Shown piece after piece: positions 29,776-39,415 of a stretch of 64,000 nt of DNA. The notes below the pieces were generated by a model. That model saw nothing but the letters and a program-made list of their open reading frames with translations, ran no database searches and was not told where the DNA came from. This DNA is from an uncultured Acetatifactor sp. (lineage in GTDB: Bacteria; Bacillota; Clostridia; Lachnospirales; Lachnospiraceae), in the NCBI GenBank assembly GCA_934436435.1, contig CAKSAN010000007.1:1-64000 (forward strand), read 5' to 3'. The translations under genes were made by a program, and so were the position numbers. How positions within the stretch are numbered: the first letter of the stretch is position 1; each line of letters starts with the position of its first letter.

Positions 29776-31284
29776 ATGGCAAAGCTGTATATTAACGAGA
29801 AAAACAAAAAGGGACATATTAACCCGGAGCTTTACGGTAACTTTTCCGAGCATCTGGGCAGATGTATCTACGAGGGACTGTATGTGGGAGAGGATTCCGA
29901 GATCCCCAATACCAAGGGCATGCGAAATGATGTGGTAGCAGCGCTCAAGGAGATGAAGCTTCCGGTGCTGCGCTGGCCCGGCGGATGCTTCGCGGATGAA
30001 TATCACTGGAAGGATGGTATCGGCCCCAAGGAGAACCGCAAGAAGATGATCAACACCCACTGGGGCGGAGTGACCGAGGACAACAGCTTCGGTACCCATG
30101 AGTTCTTCGAACTGTGTGAGCAGATCGGCTGTAAGACCTACATCAATGGCAACGTGGGCAGCGGCACCGTACAGGAGATGTCCGAGTGGGTCGAGTATAT
30201 GACCTTTGACGGAGTTTCCCCCATGGCAGACCTGCGCCGGAAAAACGGCAGAGACAAAGCCTGGAAGGTGGACTACTTCGGCGTCGGCAACGAGAACTGG
30301 GGATGCGGCGGCAATATGTCTCCTTCCTACTATGGCAATCTGTACCGCAGATACCAGACCTATGTGAGAAATTATGATCCCAAGCAGCCTATTTTCAAGG
30401 TATGCTGCGGCCCTAATGCCGGGGATACCTACTGGACGGAAGAGGTGTTAAAGACCTGCTTTGAAAATGCACCGGAATGGCTGCACGGTTTTATGGACGG
30501 TCTTTCCCTGCATTACTATACACTGCCGGAGGATGACTGGTCTCACAAGGGCAGTGCGTTGGATTTCGATGATGCGGCATGGTACAAGACTCTGGCCAAG
30601 GCTTTCAAACTGGATGAACTCATCGGAAAACATTCCACCATCATGGACAAATACGATCCCGAGAAGAAGATCGGCCTGATCTGCGATGAGTGGGGTACCT
30701 GGTATGATGTGGAGCCCGGCACCAATCCCGGATTCTTATACCAGCAGAGCACCATGCGTGATGCACTGGTAGCGGGACTTTCCTTAAATATTTTCAACAA
30801 GCACTGTGACCGTGTGAAGATGGCAAACATTGCGCAGTTAGTCAATGTATTGCAGGCCGTGATCCTGACCGAAGGACCGAAGATGCTGCGGACACCCACC
30901 TACCACGTATTCCATATGTACAAATACCATCAGGATGCGGATCTGGTGGAAAGCTATCTTGACGGTGTGGAGCAGATTGGGGAAGATGAAAAGTTCAAGG
31001 TTCCCAATTTACAGGAATCCGCTTCCGTGGACAAGGATGGTGCCGTGACCATCACCCTGAATAATCTGTCCATCGACAAGGCAGAAGAGGTGGAGATCGC
31101 TTTCGCAGAGTGCGATCCGAAGCAGGTGAGCGCAGCGATCCTGACCAATGACATGCATGCTTACAATACCTTTGAGGATCCCGACAAGGTACACGAAGAA
31201 GTATTTACGGAGTATAAGATCGCGGACGGCAGGATCACCTTCACCATGCCGGCATCCAGCGTTGTAATGTTCCGGGTAAAATAA
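29776..31284 (+). CDS. abfA: GH51 alpha-L-arabinofuranosidase
   Basis: A 502-aa cytoplasmic enzyme that releases terminal alpha-L-arabinofuranose from arabino-oligosaccharides such as RG-I side chains. The barrel has [20 protein letters not shown], the acid/base motif [11 protein letters not shown] (Glu173) and the nucleophile motif ICDEWGTWY (Glu305). A C-terminal beta-sandwich of about 120 residues completes it. Length matches the family. It is the last enzyme of the RG-I locus, 45 bp after the GH28 gene. Confidence 0.95.
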   Translation: MAKLYINEKNKKGHINPELYGNFSEHLGRCIYEGLYVGEDSEIPNTKGMRNDVVAALKEMKLPVLRWPGGCFADEYHWKDGIGPKENRKKMINTHWGGVTEDNSFGTHEFFELCEQIGCKTYINGNVGSGTVQEMSEWVEYMTFDGVSPMADLRRKNGRDKAWKVDYFGVGNENWGCGGNMSPSYYGNLYRRYQTYVRNYDPKQPIFKVCCGPNAGDTYWTEEVLKTCFENAPEWLHGFMDGLSLHYYTLPEDDWSHKGSALDFDDAAWYKTLAKAFKLDELIGKHSTIMDKYDPEKKIGLICDEWGTWYDVEPGTNPGFLYQQSTMRDALVAGLSLNIFNKHCDRVKMANIAQLVNVLQAVILTEGPKMLRTPTYHVFHMYKYHQDADLVESYLDGVEQIGEDEKFKVPNLQESASVDKDGAVTITLNNLSIDKAEEVEIAFAECDPKQVSAAILTNDMHAYNTFEDPDKVHEEVFTEYKIADGRITFTMPASSVVMFRVK

Positions 31285-31295
31285 TCACCGGCGAT

Positions 31296-31589
31296 ATGAA
31301 TAGTATGGAAGAAAAAGAAACAACAGAAACCATAGAATTAAAACAAAAATATCCCTGTCGAAAATGTCTCCTGCGGGAAATGGATAAAAATGCCTATATG
31401 GAAAATCTGTATGCCTACATAGACAGGATCGAAGCGGATGTGAAAGCAGATAAGGCGGCCTACGAGGACCGCCTTGCTGTATGTAAGGAATGTAATTATC
31501 TGAATGAGGGCATGTGCGGCGCCTGCGGCTGCTTTGTGGAATTACGGGCAGTGATCGCAAAGAATGTATGTCCCTATCTAAAGTGGTAG
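31296..31589 (+). CDS. Small Cys-rich protein (DUF6171)
   Basis: A 97-aa protein with CRKCLLREM near the N-terminus, a charged helical middle, then CKEC, MCGACGCFVELRA and a last Cys before Pro. Spacing of the Cys pairs suggests a zinc-binding fold. It resembles the DUF6171 family, of unknown function, seen beside diverse Firmicutes genes. It begins 11 bp after the GH51 stop with a poor ribosome binding site, so coupling to the GH51 gene is possible. An alternative start is the Met at 31305. Confidence 0.8.
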   Translation: MNSMEEKETTETIELKQKYPCRKCLLREMDKNAYMENLYAYIDRIEADVKADKAAYEDRLAVCKECNYLNEGMCGACGCFVELRAVIAKNVCPYLKW

Positions 31590-31634
31590 GGGCATATCGA
31601 ATTGTGGCCGTTCTCCCTACAAAATCGAAAAAAT

Positions 31635-31660
31635 CCCCCTCCCTCCCCCTCCCCTCCCCC
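31635..31660 (-). other. Potential G-quadruplex (five G-tracts on the minus strand)
   Basis: The plus strand has C-runs of 5, 3, 5, 4 and 5 separated by single T. The minus strand therefore has five G-tracts with one-base loops, an ideal G-quadruplex pattern (or i-motif on the plus strand). It lies between the RG-I locus and the secreted-protein gene. Confidence 0.7.
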
Positions 31661-31791
31661 TCAGGTGGGCAGGGGCGATTCATGACATATTTGGGTCGAT
31701 TCATGCAAATATCCTCCTTTATTTGAGAAAAATGTTATAATCTATCTTAAGCTTAGAAGCATAAAGACAAAAGAAAGAGAGGATAAATCTT

Positions 31792-33519
31792 ATGAACAGA
31801 ACAAAGTTTTTCAGAAGGATACTAAGCCTGGCACTTGCTGTTGTTATAGCAGTCAATATGGTGCCGGCGATCCGTACAAAAGCAGCTTCATCGAGTTGGA
31901 TAAAGGTGACAAGCGAGAATAAAGACACCATGGACGAAAATTTATCGGATGTGAGCGCTCTGATTGACAATGGAAAAGAAGAATATATTAAGGCATTTAA
32001 GATTGCTTATAAGAATACACAGAGTGGGGAACGTTACATAATAGGAAAAAAAGGAACCGATTATGTATATTATGACGACTGGAATAGGAATCTTTTGTGT
32101 GTTACAGGCGATGAAATAGACCAGGATACCTATCATACGTATTATTATCATCCACAATATACAGTTACTTTTGATCTCAACGGAGGAAATTTAGCAGTCA
32201 TCACTGACAAGACGGCGGGTGGATTGCTTACAAGTATGCCTACGCCTACAAAGGAAGGGTATATTTTTACCGGGTGGTTTTCTACTTTGCAAGGTACAGA
32301 GGGTTTGAGTCTATATAAAGAGTATAATGCACCAACAACCATTTATGCACACTGGCATAAGTGGACGGGAAATGAAACCTGGGTAAGAGCAACTACGATA
32401 AGTGATTTGGAAAACGCTGATTTGCCGATTTTTACCAGTAGCGTGGGAGAACAGTTTTTAAATACATACTATACTGCGGATTCACTTCCGGAAGATGCGT
32501 ATGAAGTTATTATAGGAAAATTTTACAGCTACGGAGTAAACTATTGGACGACCTCGAAAGAAACAGATGCATCCGGTAAACTGAGTACAAGATTCTATCT
32601 TTCCAATGATACGTTAGCGGAGAATATGAGGAATAAGATAGTTTATGTCTTAAAGGATCCAAATGCTGTGGCACCTGCGACTCCGGAACCTGCGACCCCG
32701 GAACCCGGAACCCCGGAACCTGCGACCCCGGAACCCGGAACTCCGGAACCTGCGACCCCGGCACCCGGAACCCCGGAACCTGGAGCCCCGGCACCTGCGA
32801 CTCCGGAACCCGGAACTCCGGAACCTGCGACTCCGGCACCTGCGATCCCGGAATCTGGAACCCCGGCACCTGCGACTCCGGAACCCGGAACCCCGGCACC
32901 TGCGACCCCAGCACCTGGAACCCCAGCACCTGGAACCCCGGCGCCGACTCCCGGAGACTCCGGTGATAATACTTCCGAATCTGAATCACAGGCTTCCTCC
33001 CCGGTATTGAAGACAACGAATATTGTAGGAGAGCAGATTTCCGGATGGGAGGCTATTACCAAAGCCATTTCTACGCAGACAAAAGAAAAACAGCAAAGTG
33101 TATCCGGCATAAATCAGGATCTCCTTCATGTAGATGCCAGCGGTTTTGACAAAACAATTCCTGCCGCAACCATAAAAGAGGTATCCGCATCAGCACTTAG
33201 AGGATTACATGTATTTGTAGGTGACTCCGATGCGGTAACATTTCTTGCAAAGAATGATTTATCCGGTTACAAAGAAACTAACTTTGAGCATAAGGATACT
33301 ATCACGGATCATTCAAGAACCATTGATTTCACCCATAAACAGGCATTGGGAGCAACGGTTGTATTCCATACTACCGTACCCGTAAAATTGCATGAGGTGA
33401 CTATCTACCAAGTGGATGCTGACAACAAGAGAACCCTGATTGCCAGAACCGTTTCTAATGCAAACGGACAGGTATGCTTCCAGATCACGGGAACAGCAAC
33501 CTATGTATTAGAATACTGA
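31792..33519 (+). CDS. Secreted protein with InlB B-repeat-like domain and P-[AG]-T-P-[EA] repeats
   Basis: A 575-aa exported protein. Residues 1-33 are a signal peptide (two Arg/Lys clusters, LSLALAVVIAVNMVPA, cleavage likely after TKA). About 122-182 match the Listeria-Bacteroides/InlB B-repeat: YTVTFDLNGGN, PTPTKEGYIFTGWFST and YAHW. Residues about 295-384 are 18 pentapeptide repeats, probably an extended stalk. The last about 180 residues form a beta-rich domain ending FQITGTATYVLEY. There is no LPXTG, SLH or choline-binding motif, so anchoring is unclear. A role in adhesion or surface display is inference only. Confidence 0.85.
   Translation: MNRTKFFRRILSLALAVVIAVNMVPAIRTKAASSSWIKVTSENKDTMDENLSDVSALIDNGKEEYIKAFKIAYKNTQSGERYIIGKKGTDYVYYDDWNRNLLCVTGDEIDQDTYHTYYYHPQYTVTFDLNGGNLAVITDKTAGGLLTSMPTPTKEGYIFTGWFSTLQGTEGLSLYKEYNAPTTIYAHWHKWTGNETWVRATTISDLENADLPIFTSSVGEQFLNTYYTADSLPEDAYEVIIGKFYSYGVNYWTTSKETDASGKLSTRFYLSNDTLAENMRNKIVYVLKDPNAVAPATPEPATPEPGTPEPATPEPGTPEPATPAPGTPEPGAPAPATPEPGTPEPATPAPAIPESGTPAPATPEPGTPAPATPAPGTPAPGTPAPTPGDSGDNTSESESQASSPVLKTTNIVGEQISGWEAITKAISTQTKEKQQSVSGINQDLLHVDASGFDKTIPAATIKEVSASALRGLHVFVGDSDAVTFLAKNDLSGYKETNFEHKDTITDHSRTIDFTHKQALGATVVFHTTVPVKLHEVTIYQVDADNKRTLIARTVSNANGQVCFQITGTATYVLEY
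32674..32943 (+). repeat. 18 tandem 15-bp units encoding P-[AG]-T-P-[EA]
   Basis: Eighteen units of 15 bp, of the pattern CCT/C-GCG/GGA-ACC-CCG-GAA/GCA, encode mostly PATPE, PGTPE, PATPA and PGTPA, with one PGAPA, PAIPE and SGTPA. The array is GC-rich unlike the rest of the gene and should be prone to length change by slippage. Confidence 0.9.
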
Positions 33520-33536
33520 TAATTTATAAAAACATT

Positions 33537-33615
33537 AAAATCGTAACAGCTGAAAGGACACGAGATTCTTCGGAAAGATGAAGATAATGTCAAAGGCTGT
33601 TACGATTTTTTGTTT
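33537..33615 (+). terminator. Terminator with 14-bp stem and 45-nt loop
   Basis: AAAATCGTAACAGC (33537-33550) pairs perfectly with GCTGTTACGATTTT (33596-33609), and the T run continues. The loop of 45 nt is unusually long and may hold extra structure. Confidence 0.75.
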
Positions 33616-33764
33616 TGCGGATTTGTCGAAAAAACTATAGTATTTCTCCCGGAGAATACCGGGAGAGAAACCGAAGCTTGATTATTTCCCAGTAAAGAGG
33701 TAAGATATCAGATGCAAATGAAAATAGTTACAAAGGATCTATGAGAAACAGGAGAACTAAGATA

Positions 33765-34646
33765 ATGAGTGAAAATATAACAAAGATCAGCGGTGGCTTT
33801 TATACGGGAGAGAGACCTCTGTTCCATGAGGAGCAGTTACAGATCGAAGATACCATCTTTGGAGAGGGCGAATCTCCGTTGAAGGAGAGCAGTGATATTA
33901 CCCTGAAGAACAGTATGTTCCAGTGGAAGTATCCGCTGTGGTACGGCAAAAATATTGTGGCAGAGGATTGCACTTGGGCGGAGATGGCGAGAGCCGGTGT
34001 CTGGTATACGGACAATTTGCAGGTGAAAAACGCCATGATCGAAGCCCCGAAGAATTTCCGCAGATGTAAGGATCTTACGCTGGATCATGTATTTCTGCCC
34101 CATGCGGAGGAGACTTTATGGCATTGTCAGAAGGTCACGATGAAAGAGGTCAGCGCAAAGGGAGATTATTTTGCCATGAATTGCAGCGACATGCAGATCT
34201 CGGATTTTGAACTGGTGGGAAATTATTCCTTTGACGGTGTGAAAAATGCAGAGATCCATCATGCAAAGATGCTGTCCAAGGATGCTTTTTGGAATTCCGA
34301 GAATGTGACGGTGTATGATTCCTTTATTTCCGGGGAATATCTGGGATGGAATGCAAAGAATCTGACCCTGATCAACTGTACCATCGAGAGCCTGCAGGGG
34401 ATGTGCTATATCGAGAATCTGGTCATGAAGAACTGTAAGCTGCTAAACACCACGCTGGCTTTCGAATATTCCACCTTGGATGTGGAGATCACCGGAGAGA
34501 TTACCAGTGTACTGAATCCCGCCTCAGGCATTCTGCGGGCGGAAGGAATCGATACCCTGATCCTGGATCCCACCAAGATCGATTCGTCAAAGACGCAGAT
34601 CGTCTGTGGCCGGATCGCCCACAGACTGGACAGGGCACCGGTGTGA
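33765..34646 (+). CDS. DUF3737 family right-handed beta-helix protein
   Basis: A 293-aa protein of the DUF3737 family. It is built from repeated short beta strands (ITLKNSMFQWKYPLWYGKNI, LTLDHVFLPHAEETLWHCQK, VTVYDSFISGEYLGWNAKNL), as in pectate-lyase-like parallel beta-helices. No catalytic residues can be named and no signal peptide is present. The start at 33765 follows AGGAGAACTAAG; an in-frame ATG at 33741 with AAAGGA is an alternative. The PatB-type aminotransferase gene starts 44 bp later, a pairing I recall from other Firmicutes. Confidence 0.85.
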   Translation: MSENITKISGGFYTGERPLFHEEQLQIEDTIFGEGESPLKESSDITLKNSMFQWKYPLWYGKNIVAEDCTWAEMARAGVWYTDNLQVKNAMIEAPKNFRRCKDLTLDHVFLPHAEETLWHCQKVTMKEVSAKGDYFAMNCSDMQISDFELVGNYSFDGVKNAEIHHAKMLSKDAFWNSENVTVYDSFISGEYLGWNAKNLTLINCTIESLQGMCYIENLVMKNCKLLNTTLAFEYSTLDVEITGEITSVLNPASGILRAEGIDTLILDPTKIDSSKTQIVCGRIAHRLDRAPV

Positions 34647-34690
34647 GAATAAATTTTTCACACGTAAAGTAAAATGGAGAGGAAAAGCGT

Positions 34691-35866
34691 ATGAGCAGTA
34701 TTTTTGACAAAGAGATCGACCGCCGGGGCACCGGCAGTATGAAATGGAACGTGGGAGCGGAAGAGCTTCCCATGTGGGTGGCGGATATGGATTTCGAGAC
34801 CGCCCCTGCGGTGACTAAGCTCATCATGGATCGGGCAGCACAGGGAATCTACGGCTATACGGAGGTCTCAGAGGAGTGGTATAGTGCCTATCAGAACTGG
34901 TGGCGGGACAAACATCATTTTTCCATCCAAAAAGACTGGCTGATCTTCTGTACCGGTGTGGTTCCGGCCATTTCCAGTATTGTGCGTAAACTGACTACCG
35001 TGGCGGAAAAGATCGTGGTCATGACCCCCTGTTACAATATCTTTTTCAATTCCATTGTAAACAACGGACGGAATGTACTGGAGAGCAGACTGCGCTACGA
35101 AGATGGAAAATACAGTATTGATTACGAGGATCTGGAAGAGAAACTTTCGGATCCACAGACCAGTATGCTGATCCTCTGTAATCCTCACAACCCCGTAGGA
35201 AAGATCTGGGATCATGGGACGTTGGAGCGCATCGGAGAACTGTGCTATAAGTATCATGTGCTGGTACTGTCGGATGAGATCCATTGTGATATTACGAGAC
35301 CGGGTACGGAGTACATTCCCTTTGCTTCCGTGTCGGAACATTGTAAAAACAACAGCATTACCTGTGTGGCACCCACGAAGACTTTTAACCTGGCGGGGAT
35401 CCAGACCGCAGCGGTGATCGTGCCGGATGAGACCATAAGACACCGGGTGAACCGGGGACTGAATACGGATGAGGTGGCGGAACCCAATGTGTTCGCCGCC
35501 ATTGCGCCCATTGCGGCCTTCGGTCAGGGCGGCGAATGGCTGGATGAACTGCGGGAATATCTGTGGGAGAACCGCAAGACTGCCGAAGACTTTATCCGGG
35601 AGGAGATTCCGGAGCTTACGACGGTAGCCGCGGATGCCACGTATCTGTTGTGGATCGACGGCAACGGTCTGCCCGGGGATCTGTCGGATCTGGCGGAGTT
35701 TATCCGTAAAGAGAGCGGGTTGTATGTCTGTGACGGGAGAGAGTACGGTAACGGCTACGGGTTCCTGCGTATGAATCTGGCATGCAGAAGGGAAGTGCTG
35801 CGGGACGGACTGGGACGTCTGAAGAAAAGCATAACTGCGTATTCGGAGAAATTCGCGGGAAAATAA
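34691..35866 (+). CDS. patB: PatB/MalY family PLP-dependent cystathionine beta-lyase / aminotransferase
   Basis: A 391-aa PLP enzyme of fold type I. Early residues carry WNVGAEELPMWVADMDF, typical of PatB/MalY. CNPHNPVGKIW and LSDEIHCDI are the PLP-contact motifs, and PTKTFNLAGIQ holds the Schiff-base Lys. Likely reaction: beta-elimination of cystathionine or cysteine S-conjugates to a thiol, pyruvate and ammonia. AGAGGAAAAGCGT precedes the start. The exact substrate is not determined by sequence. Confidence 0.9.
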   Translation: MSSIFDKEIDRRGTGSMKWNVGAEELPMWVADMDFETAPAVTKLIMDRAAQGIYGYTEVSEEWYSAYQNWWRDKHHFSIQKDWLIFCTGVVPAISSIVRKLTTVAEKIVVMTPCYNIFFNSIVNNGRNVLESRLRYEDGKYSIDYEDLEEKLSDPQTSMLILCNPHNPVGKIWDHGTLERIGELCYKYHVLVLSDEIHCDITRPGTEYIPFASVSEHCKNNSITCVAPTKTFNLAGIQTAAVIVPDETIRHRVNRGLNTDEVAEPNVFAAIAPIAAFGQGGEWLDELREYLWENRKTAEDFIREEIPELTTVAADATYLLWIDGNGLPGDLSDLAEFIRKESGLYVCDGREYGNGYGFLRMNLACRREVLRDGLGRLKKSITAYSEKFAGK

Positions 35867-35973
35867 GTTTTTACGGGGAAAAATACAAAAAAACGACGGA
35901 ATATGTTATACTGTACTTGTTATAACCATGATGCGCAGCAACTACACAGGATAGAAGAGCATAGGAAATTACA

Positions 35974-37098
35974 ATGGAAAATTATCAGGAGCAGTATAAA
36001 CAGGAATTACACCAACAGGAGATCAACTCCAATTTACGGACATTGAAGGGATTTTTCTGGATCTTTGTGACGATTCTGATCATCTGGCTGTTGACCCTGG
36101 CGAGGATATTTATTGTGGATGCCGGGATCTTTACCATAGCTGTGGGATTATCGGCAGTCATGGGGATTCCTGTATTGTATATTTATAAAAAAGTGGATTT
36201 GTCGAAGCCCTGGGTAAAGTATGTGTTCCTGACACTGATCTGTGTGATCTCGGCGGTCATTGCTGCATTCCTATCGTTCCATGAGGTGTTTATCTATGTA
36301 CTGCCGCTGCTTTTGGCGGTGCAGTACCGGGAGAAGGTAACACTGTGGATCGCATATGTCGTGAATGATGTGACCATGGCGTTCAGTATGATGGCAGGAT
36401 TCTATCATGGAATCTGTGATCTTAATCTGCTTCTGGGGAGCAATCATACCAGAGCCTGGTATGTGGAGCAGTGGAATGCGGGAACCCTGCAATTTGGATT
36501 TGAGCCGGATCCGGTATTCACGATCCTGTTCTACGCAGTGTTGCCAAGGGCGGTGATCCTGCTCATATTCACTGTGATTCTGCGTTATATCAGTCTCAGC
36601 GGACAGGAGGATGCCCAGAGGATCGCAGACCTGACCTACCGCAAGGAGACGGATCTGGGAACCCAGGTGTATAATAAGAACAAATACGAGGAAATGATCG
36701 AAAACTATTATCCCGAGGTGCGCAGACTGGCAGTCATTTTCTGGGATGTAAATAATTTGAAATATGTCAACGACAAATTCGGTCATGCCGCAGGCGATGG
36801 GCTGATCCAGACATTGTCCTCCACATTGCATGAATTGTCTGCGGACAGACGCAAGGTCTACCGTGTGGGCGGAGATGAATTCGTCATGATCATTGAGACC
36901 CCGGTGGAATCCGAGATCCAGGCCATGGTGGAGTCGGTTGGTGCCGCATTGCTTGAGAAGGACGGACAGGGTGATATTCCGATCTCCAGTGCTGTGGGCT
37001 GGGCGGAAGGCTGCGGTGCAGATATCCGCAAGATCGTCGACGAGGCAGATGCGAAGATGTATGAGAATAAAAATGGCAGGAAGGAAGGCAGACGATAG
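35974..37098 (+). CDS. Membrane-bound diguanylate cyclase (GGDEF)
   Basis: A 374-aa protein. Residues about 25-205 contain about six hydrophobic helices forming a membrane sensor, and about 215-370 a GGDEF domain. The active-site motif RVGGDEFVMI is intact, with DVNNLKYVNDKFGHAAGDGL upstream, so synthesis of cyclic di-GMP is expected. The inhibitory RxxD site five residues before GGDEF is absent. The membrane part resembles that of the MCP at 54754. Its stop TAG is directly followed by the ATG of the oxidoreductase gene. Confidence 0.92.
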   Translation: MENYQEQYKQELHQQEINSNLRTLKGFFWIFVTILIIWLLTLARIFIVDAGIFTIAVGLSAVMGIPVLYIYKKVDLSKPWVKYVFLTLICVISAVIAAFLSFHEVFIYVLPLLLAVQYREKVTLWIAYVVNDVTMAFSMMAGFYHGICDLNLLLGSNHTRAWYVEQWNAGTLQFGFEPDPVFTILFYAVLPRAVILLIFTVILRYISLSGQEDAQRIADLTYRKETDLGTQVYNKNKYEEMIENYYPEVRRLAVIFWDVNNLKYVNDKFGHAAGDGLIQTLSSTLHELSADRRKVYRVGGDEFVMIIETPVESEIQAMVESVGAALLEKDGQGDIPISSAVGWAEGCGADIRKIVDEADAKMYENKNGRKEGRR

Positions 37099-38067
37099 AT
37101 GGCCGACTGGGTAAGTGCGGGCTGTGGCGTCATTGCAAATGAACTGGCGCAGGCCATGGAAAAAAGAGGGCAGAAGCTCTACGGAGTCGTGAACCGGACG
37201 CAGGAGAAGGCCGCGGCCTTTGCAGAAAAATACGGCGTACAGAAGGTATTTACAAGTTTTGAGGAAGTATGCGAGGATCCGGCGGTGGATATTATCTATA
37301 TTTCCACACCACATAACACACATATCCAATTTTTACGGAAGGCACTGGCGGCGGGCAAGCATGTATTGTGTGAGAAATCCATTACGTTGAACTCCGGGGA
37401 ACTGGAAGAAGCGGTGCAGCTGGCAAAGGAGCACGGTGTGGTACTGGCGGAAGCCATGACGATCTACCATATGCCGATCTATAAGGAACTGTTGAAAAGA
37501 GTGAATGCGGGAGAGTTCGGTGAACTGCGGATCCTTCAGATGAATTTCGGAAGCTATAAGGAATATGATATGAAGAACCGGTTCTTTAATCGGAATCTGG
37601 CAGGCGGAGCGTTACTGGACATTGGTGTGTATGCCCTTTCTTTTGTACGGATGTTCTTAAGTTCCTGTCCGGATCAGATCACCTCCCAGGTGAAGCTGGC
37701 CCCCACCGGTGTGGACGAGCAGGCGGGAATTCTTCTGATGAATCCCGAGCAGGAGATGGCTACGGTTACATTGTCCCTGCATGCCAAGCAGCCCAAGCGG
37801 GGCATGGTTTCTTTTGACAAGGCATACGTGGAAATGTACGAGTATCCCAGAGGGCAGAAAGCGGTGATCACCTACACTGAGGACGGTCATACCGAGGAGA
37901 TCACGGCGGGAGCCACGGCAGATGCTCTGGTGTATGAAGTAGAGGATATGGAGCAGGCCATCGCCGGACATCCGGAGCTCATGAGACTGGATTTCACCCA
38001 GGATGTCATGAAAATGATGACCCGGATCCGGAAGGATTGGGGACTGACTTATCCGGAGGAAGAGTAG
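37099..38067 (+). CDS. Gfo/Idh/MocA family oxidoreductase
   Basis: A 322-aa NAD(P)-dependent dehydrogenase. The Rossmann motif is AGCGVIANELAQAM near residues 7-20. The family EKP motif appears as CEKS in GKHVLCEKSITLN, with Ser in place of Pro. GGALLDIGVYALSF is the substrate-domain signature. The first residues (MADWVSAG) replace the usual short strand but the fold appears complete. It starts immediately after the GGDEF stop, and the MATE gene starts 3 bp after its own stop, so the three genes form one operon. The substrate is likely a sugar or cyclitol (family knowledge). Confidence 0.88.
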   Translation: MADWVSAGCGVIANELAQAMEKRGQKLYGVVNRTQEKAAAFAEKYGVQKVFTSFEEVCEDPAVDIIYISTPHNTHIQFLRKALAAGKHVLCEKSITLNSGELEEAVQLAKEHGVVLAEAMTIYHMPIYKELLKRVNAGEFGELRILQMNFGSYKEYDMKNRFFNRNLAGGALLDIGVYALSFVRMFLSSCPDQITSQVKLAPTGVDEQAGILLMNPEQEMATVTLSLHAKQPKRGMVSFDKAYVEMYEYPRGQKAVITYTEDGHTEEITAGATADALVYEVEDMEQAIAGHPELMRLDFTQDVMKMMTRIRKDWGLTYPEEE

Positions 38068-38070
38068 ACC

Positions 38071-39414
38071 ATGGAAAAAAATCTGACTACAGGCAGCGTC
38101 TGGAAGACGATCTTTTATTTTTCGCTGCCTTATTTTTTCTCCTATTTTTTACAGACCCTGTACGGTATGGCGGATCTGTTTATCATCGGGCAGTTTAACG
38201 GGGTGGACAGTACCACGGCGGTATCCATTGGGAGCCAGGTCATGCATATGCTGACGGTGATGATCGTGGGACTGGCCATGGGATCTACGGTCATGATCGG
38301 CAGAGCCGTGGGCGGTAATGACAGGAAACAGGTGAATCTGGCGGTAGGTAATACGGTCACTTTATTTGTCGCCGTATCGCTTGTGCTGATGGTGGGACTT
38401 CTGCTGGCAGCAGGCGGCATTGTAAACCTGATGTCCACACCTGAGGAAGCGGTATCCGGCACGAAACAGTATCTGCTGATCTGTTTTGTGGGAATTCCCT
38501 TTATCACAGCGTATAACATCATCAGTTCCATTTTCCGGGGCATGGGAGATTCGAAAAGTCCCATGTATTTTATTATTGTGGCATGTATTTGCAATATTGG
38601 GCTGGATTATCTGTTTATCGGCGGATTTTCCATGGGAGCCGCCGGAGCGGCGCTGGGAACGACGCTGTCCCAGGTGATCAGCGTGATCATAGCACTGACC
38701 TTCATTTTAAGGAAAAAGATGATCCCGGGATTCCGGAAAGCAGATCTGAAGCCCCGAGGGGACATGTTGGGCAGAATCTTAAAGGTCGGCGTGCCGGTAT
38801 GTCTACAGGACGGATTTATCCAGATCTCGTTCCTGGTCATTACGGTCTTTGCCAATCTGCGGGGCATCAATGATGCGGCAGCGGTGGGAATAGTGGAAAA
38901 GCTGATCGGTATCCTGTTCCTGGTGCCTTCTTCCATGCTGTCTACGGTATCTGCCCTCTGTGCCCAGAATATGGGAGCCGGGAAGCATGACCGGTCGCTT
39001 AAGACCTTGCAGTATGCGGCAATCATTGCGGTAGGCTTTGGTCTGGTGGCGGCATCCTTAATGCAGTTTCTGGCTGTGCCTGCGGTGGGACTGTTTACGA
39101 AAGATGCGGAGGTTATGCGGCTGGGCGGACAGTATATGCGAAGCTATGTATGGGACTGCGTGTTCGCGGGGGTGCATTTCTGTTTCAGTGGATATTTCTG
39201 TGCCTATGGATTGTCGGGAATCTCTTTTATCCACAATGTGGCATCTATTTTGCTGGCGAGAATTCCGCTGGCGTACTGGGCATCTACTCATTTTGCCGAT
39301 ACCCTGTATCCCATGGGATGGGCGGCACCGGCAGGCTCCATGATCTCTGTGGTGATCTGCGGGGCGGCTTTTGTATGGATGAAAAAACATCCGGAAAAAC
39401 TGACTTCCGGGTGA
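38071..39414 (+). CDS. MATE family efflux transporter
   Basis: A 447-aa membrane protein with about 12 helices and the MATE signatures LQTLYGMADLFIIGQFNG and SSIFRGMGDSKSPMYF. It is translationally coupled to the oxidoreductase gene (GAGGAAGAGTAG lies just before the ATG). Substrate unknown. Convergent with the HAD gene, stops 1 bp apart. Confidence 0.92.
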   Translation: MEKNLTTGSVWKTIFYFSLPYFFSYFLQTLYGMADLFIIGQFNGVDSTTAVSIGSQVMHMLTVMIVGLAMGSTVMIGRAVGGNDRKQVNLAVGNTVTLFVAVSLVLMVGLLLAAGGIVNLMSTPEEAVSGTKQYLLICFVGIPFITAYNIISSIFRGMGDSKSPMYFIIVACICNIGLDYLFIGGFSMGAAGAALGTTLSQVISVIIALTFILRKKMIPGFRKADLKPRGDMLGRILKVGVPVCLQDGFIQISFLVITVFANLRGINDAAAVGIVEKLIGILFLVPSSMLSTVSALCAQNMGAGKHDRSLKTLQYAAIIAVGFGLVAASLMQFLAVPAVGLFTKDAEVMRLGGQYMRSYVWDCVFAGVHFCFSGYFCAYGLSGISFIHNVASILLARIPLAYWASTHFADTLYPMGWAAPAGSMISVVICGAAFVWMKKHPEKLTSG

Positions 39415-39415
39415 T

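Noticed and set aside
32510..33110. Long open frames on the other strand and in the +2 frame across the Pro-rich repeat
   Set aside because: They are by-products of a 15-bp repeat, which keeps all frames open. They lack starts with ribosome binding sites and read as monotonous repeats.
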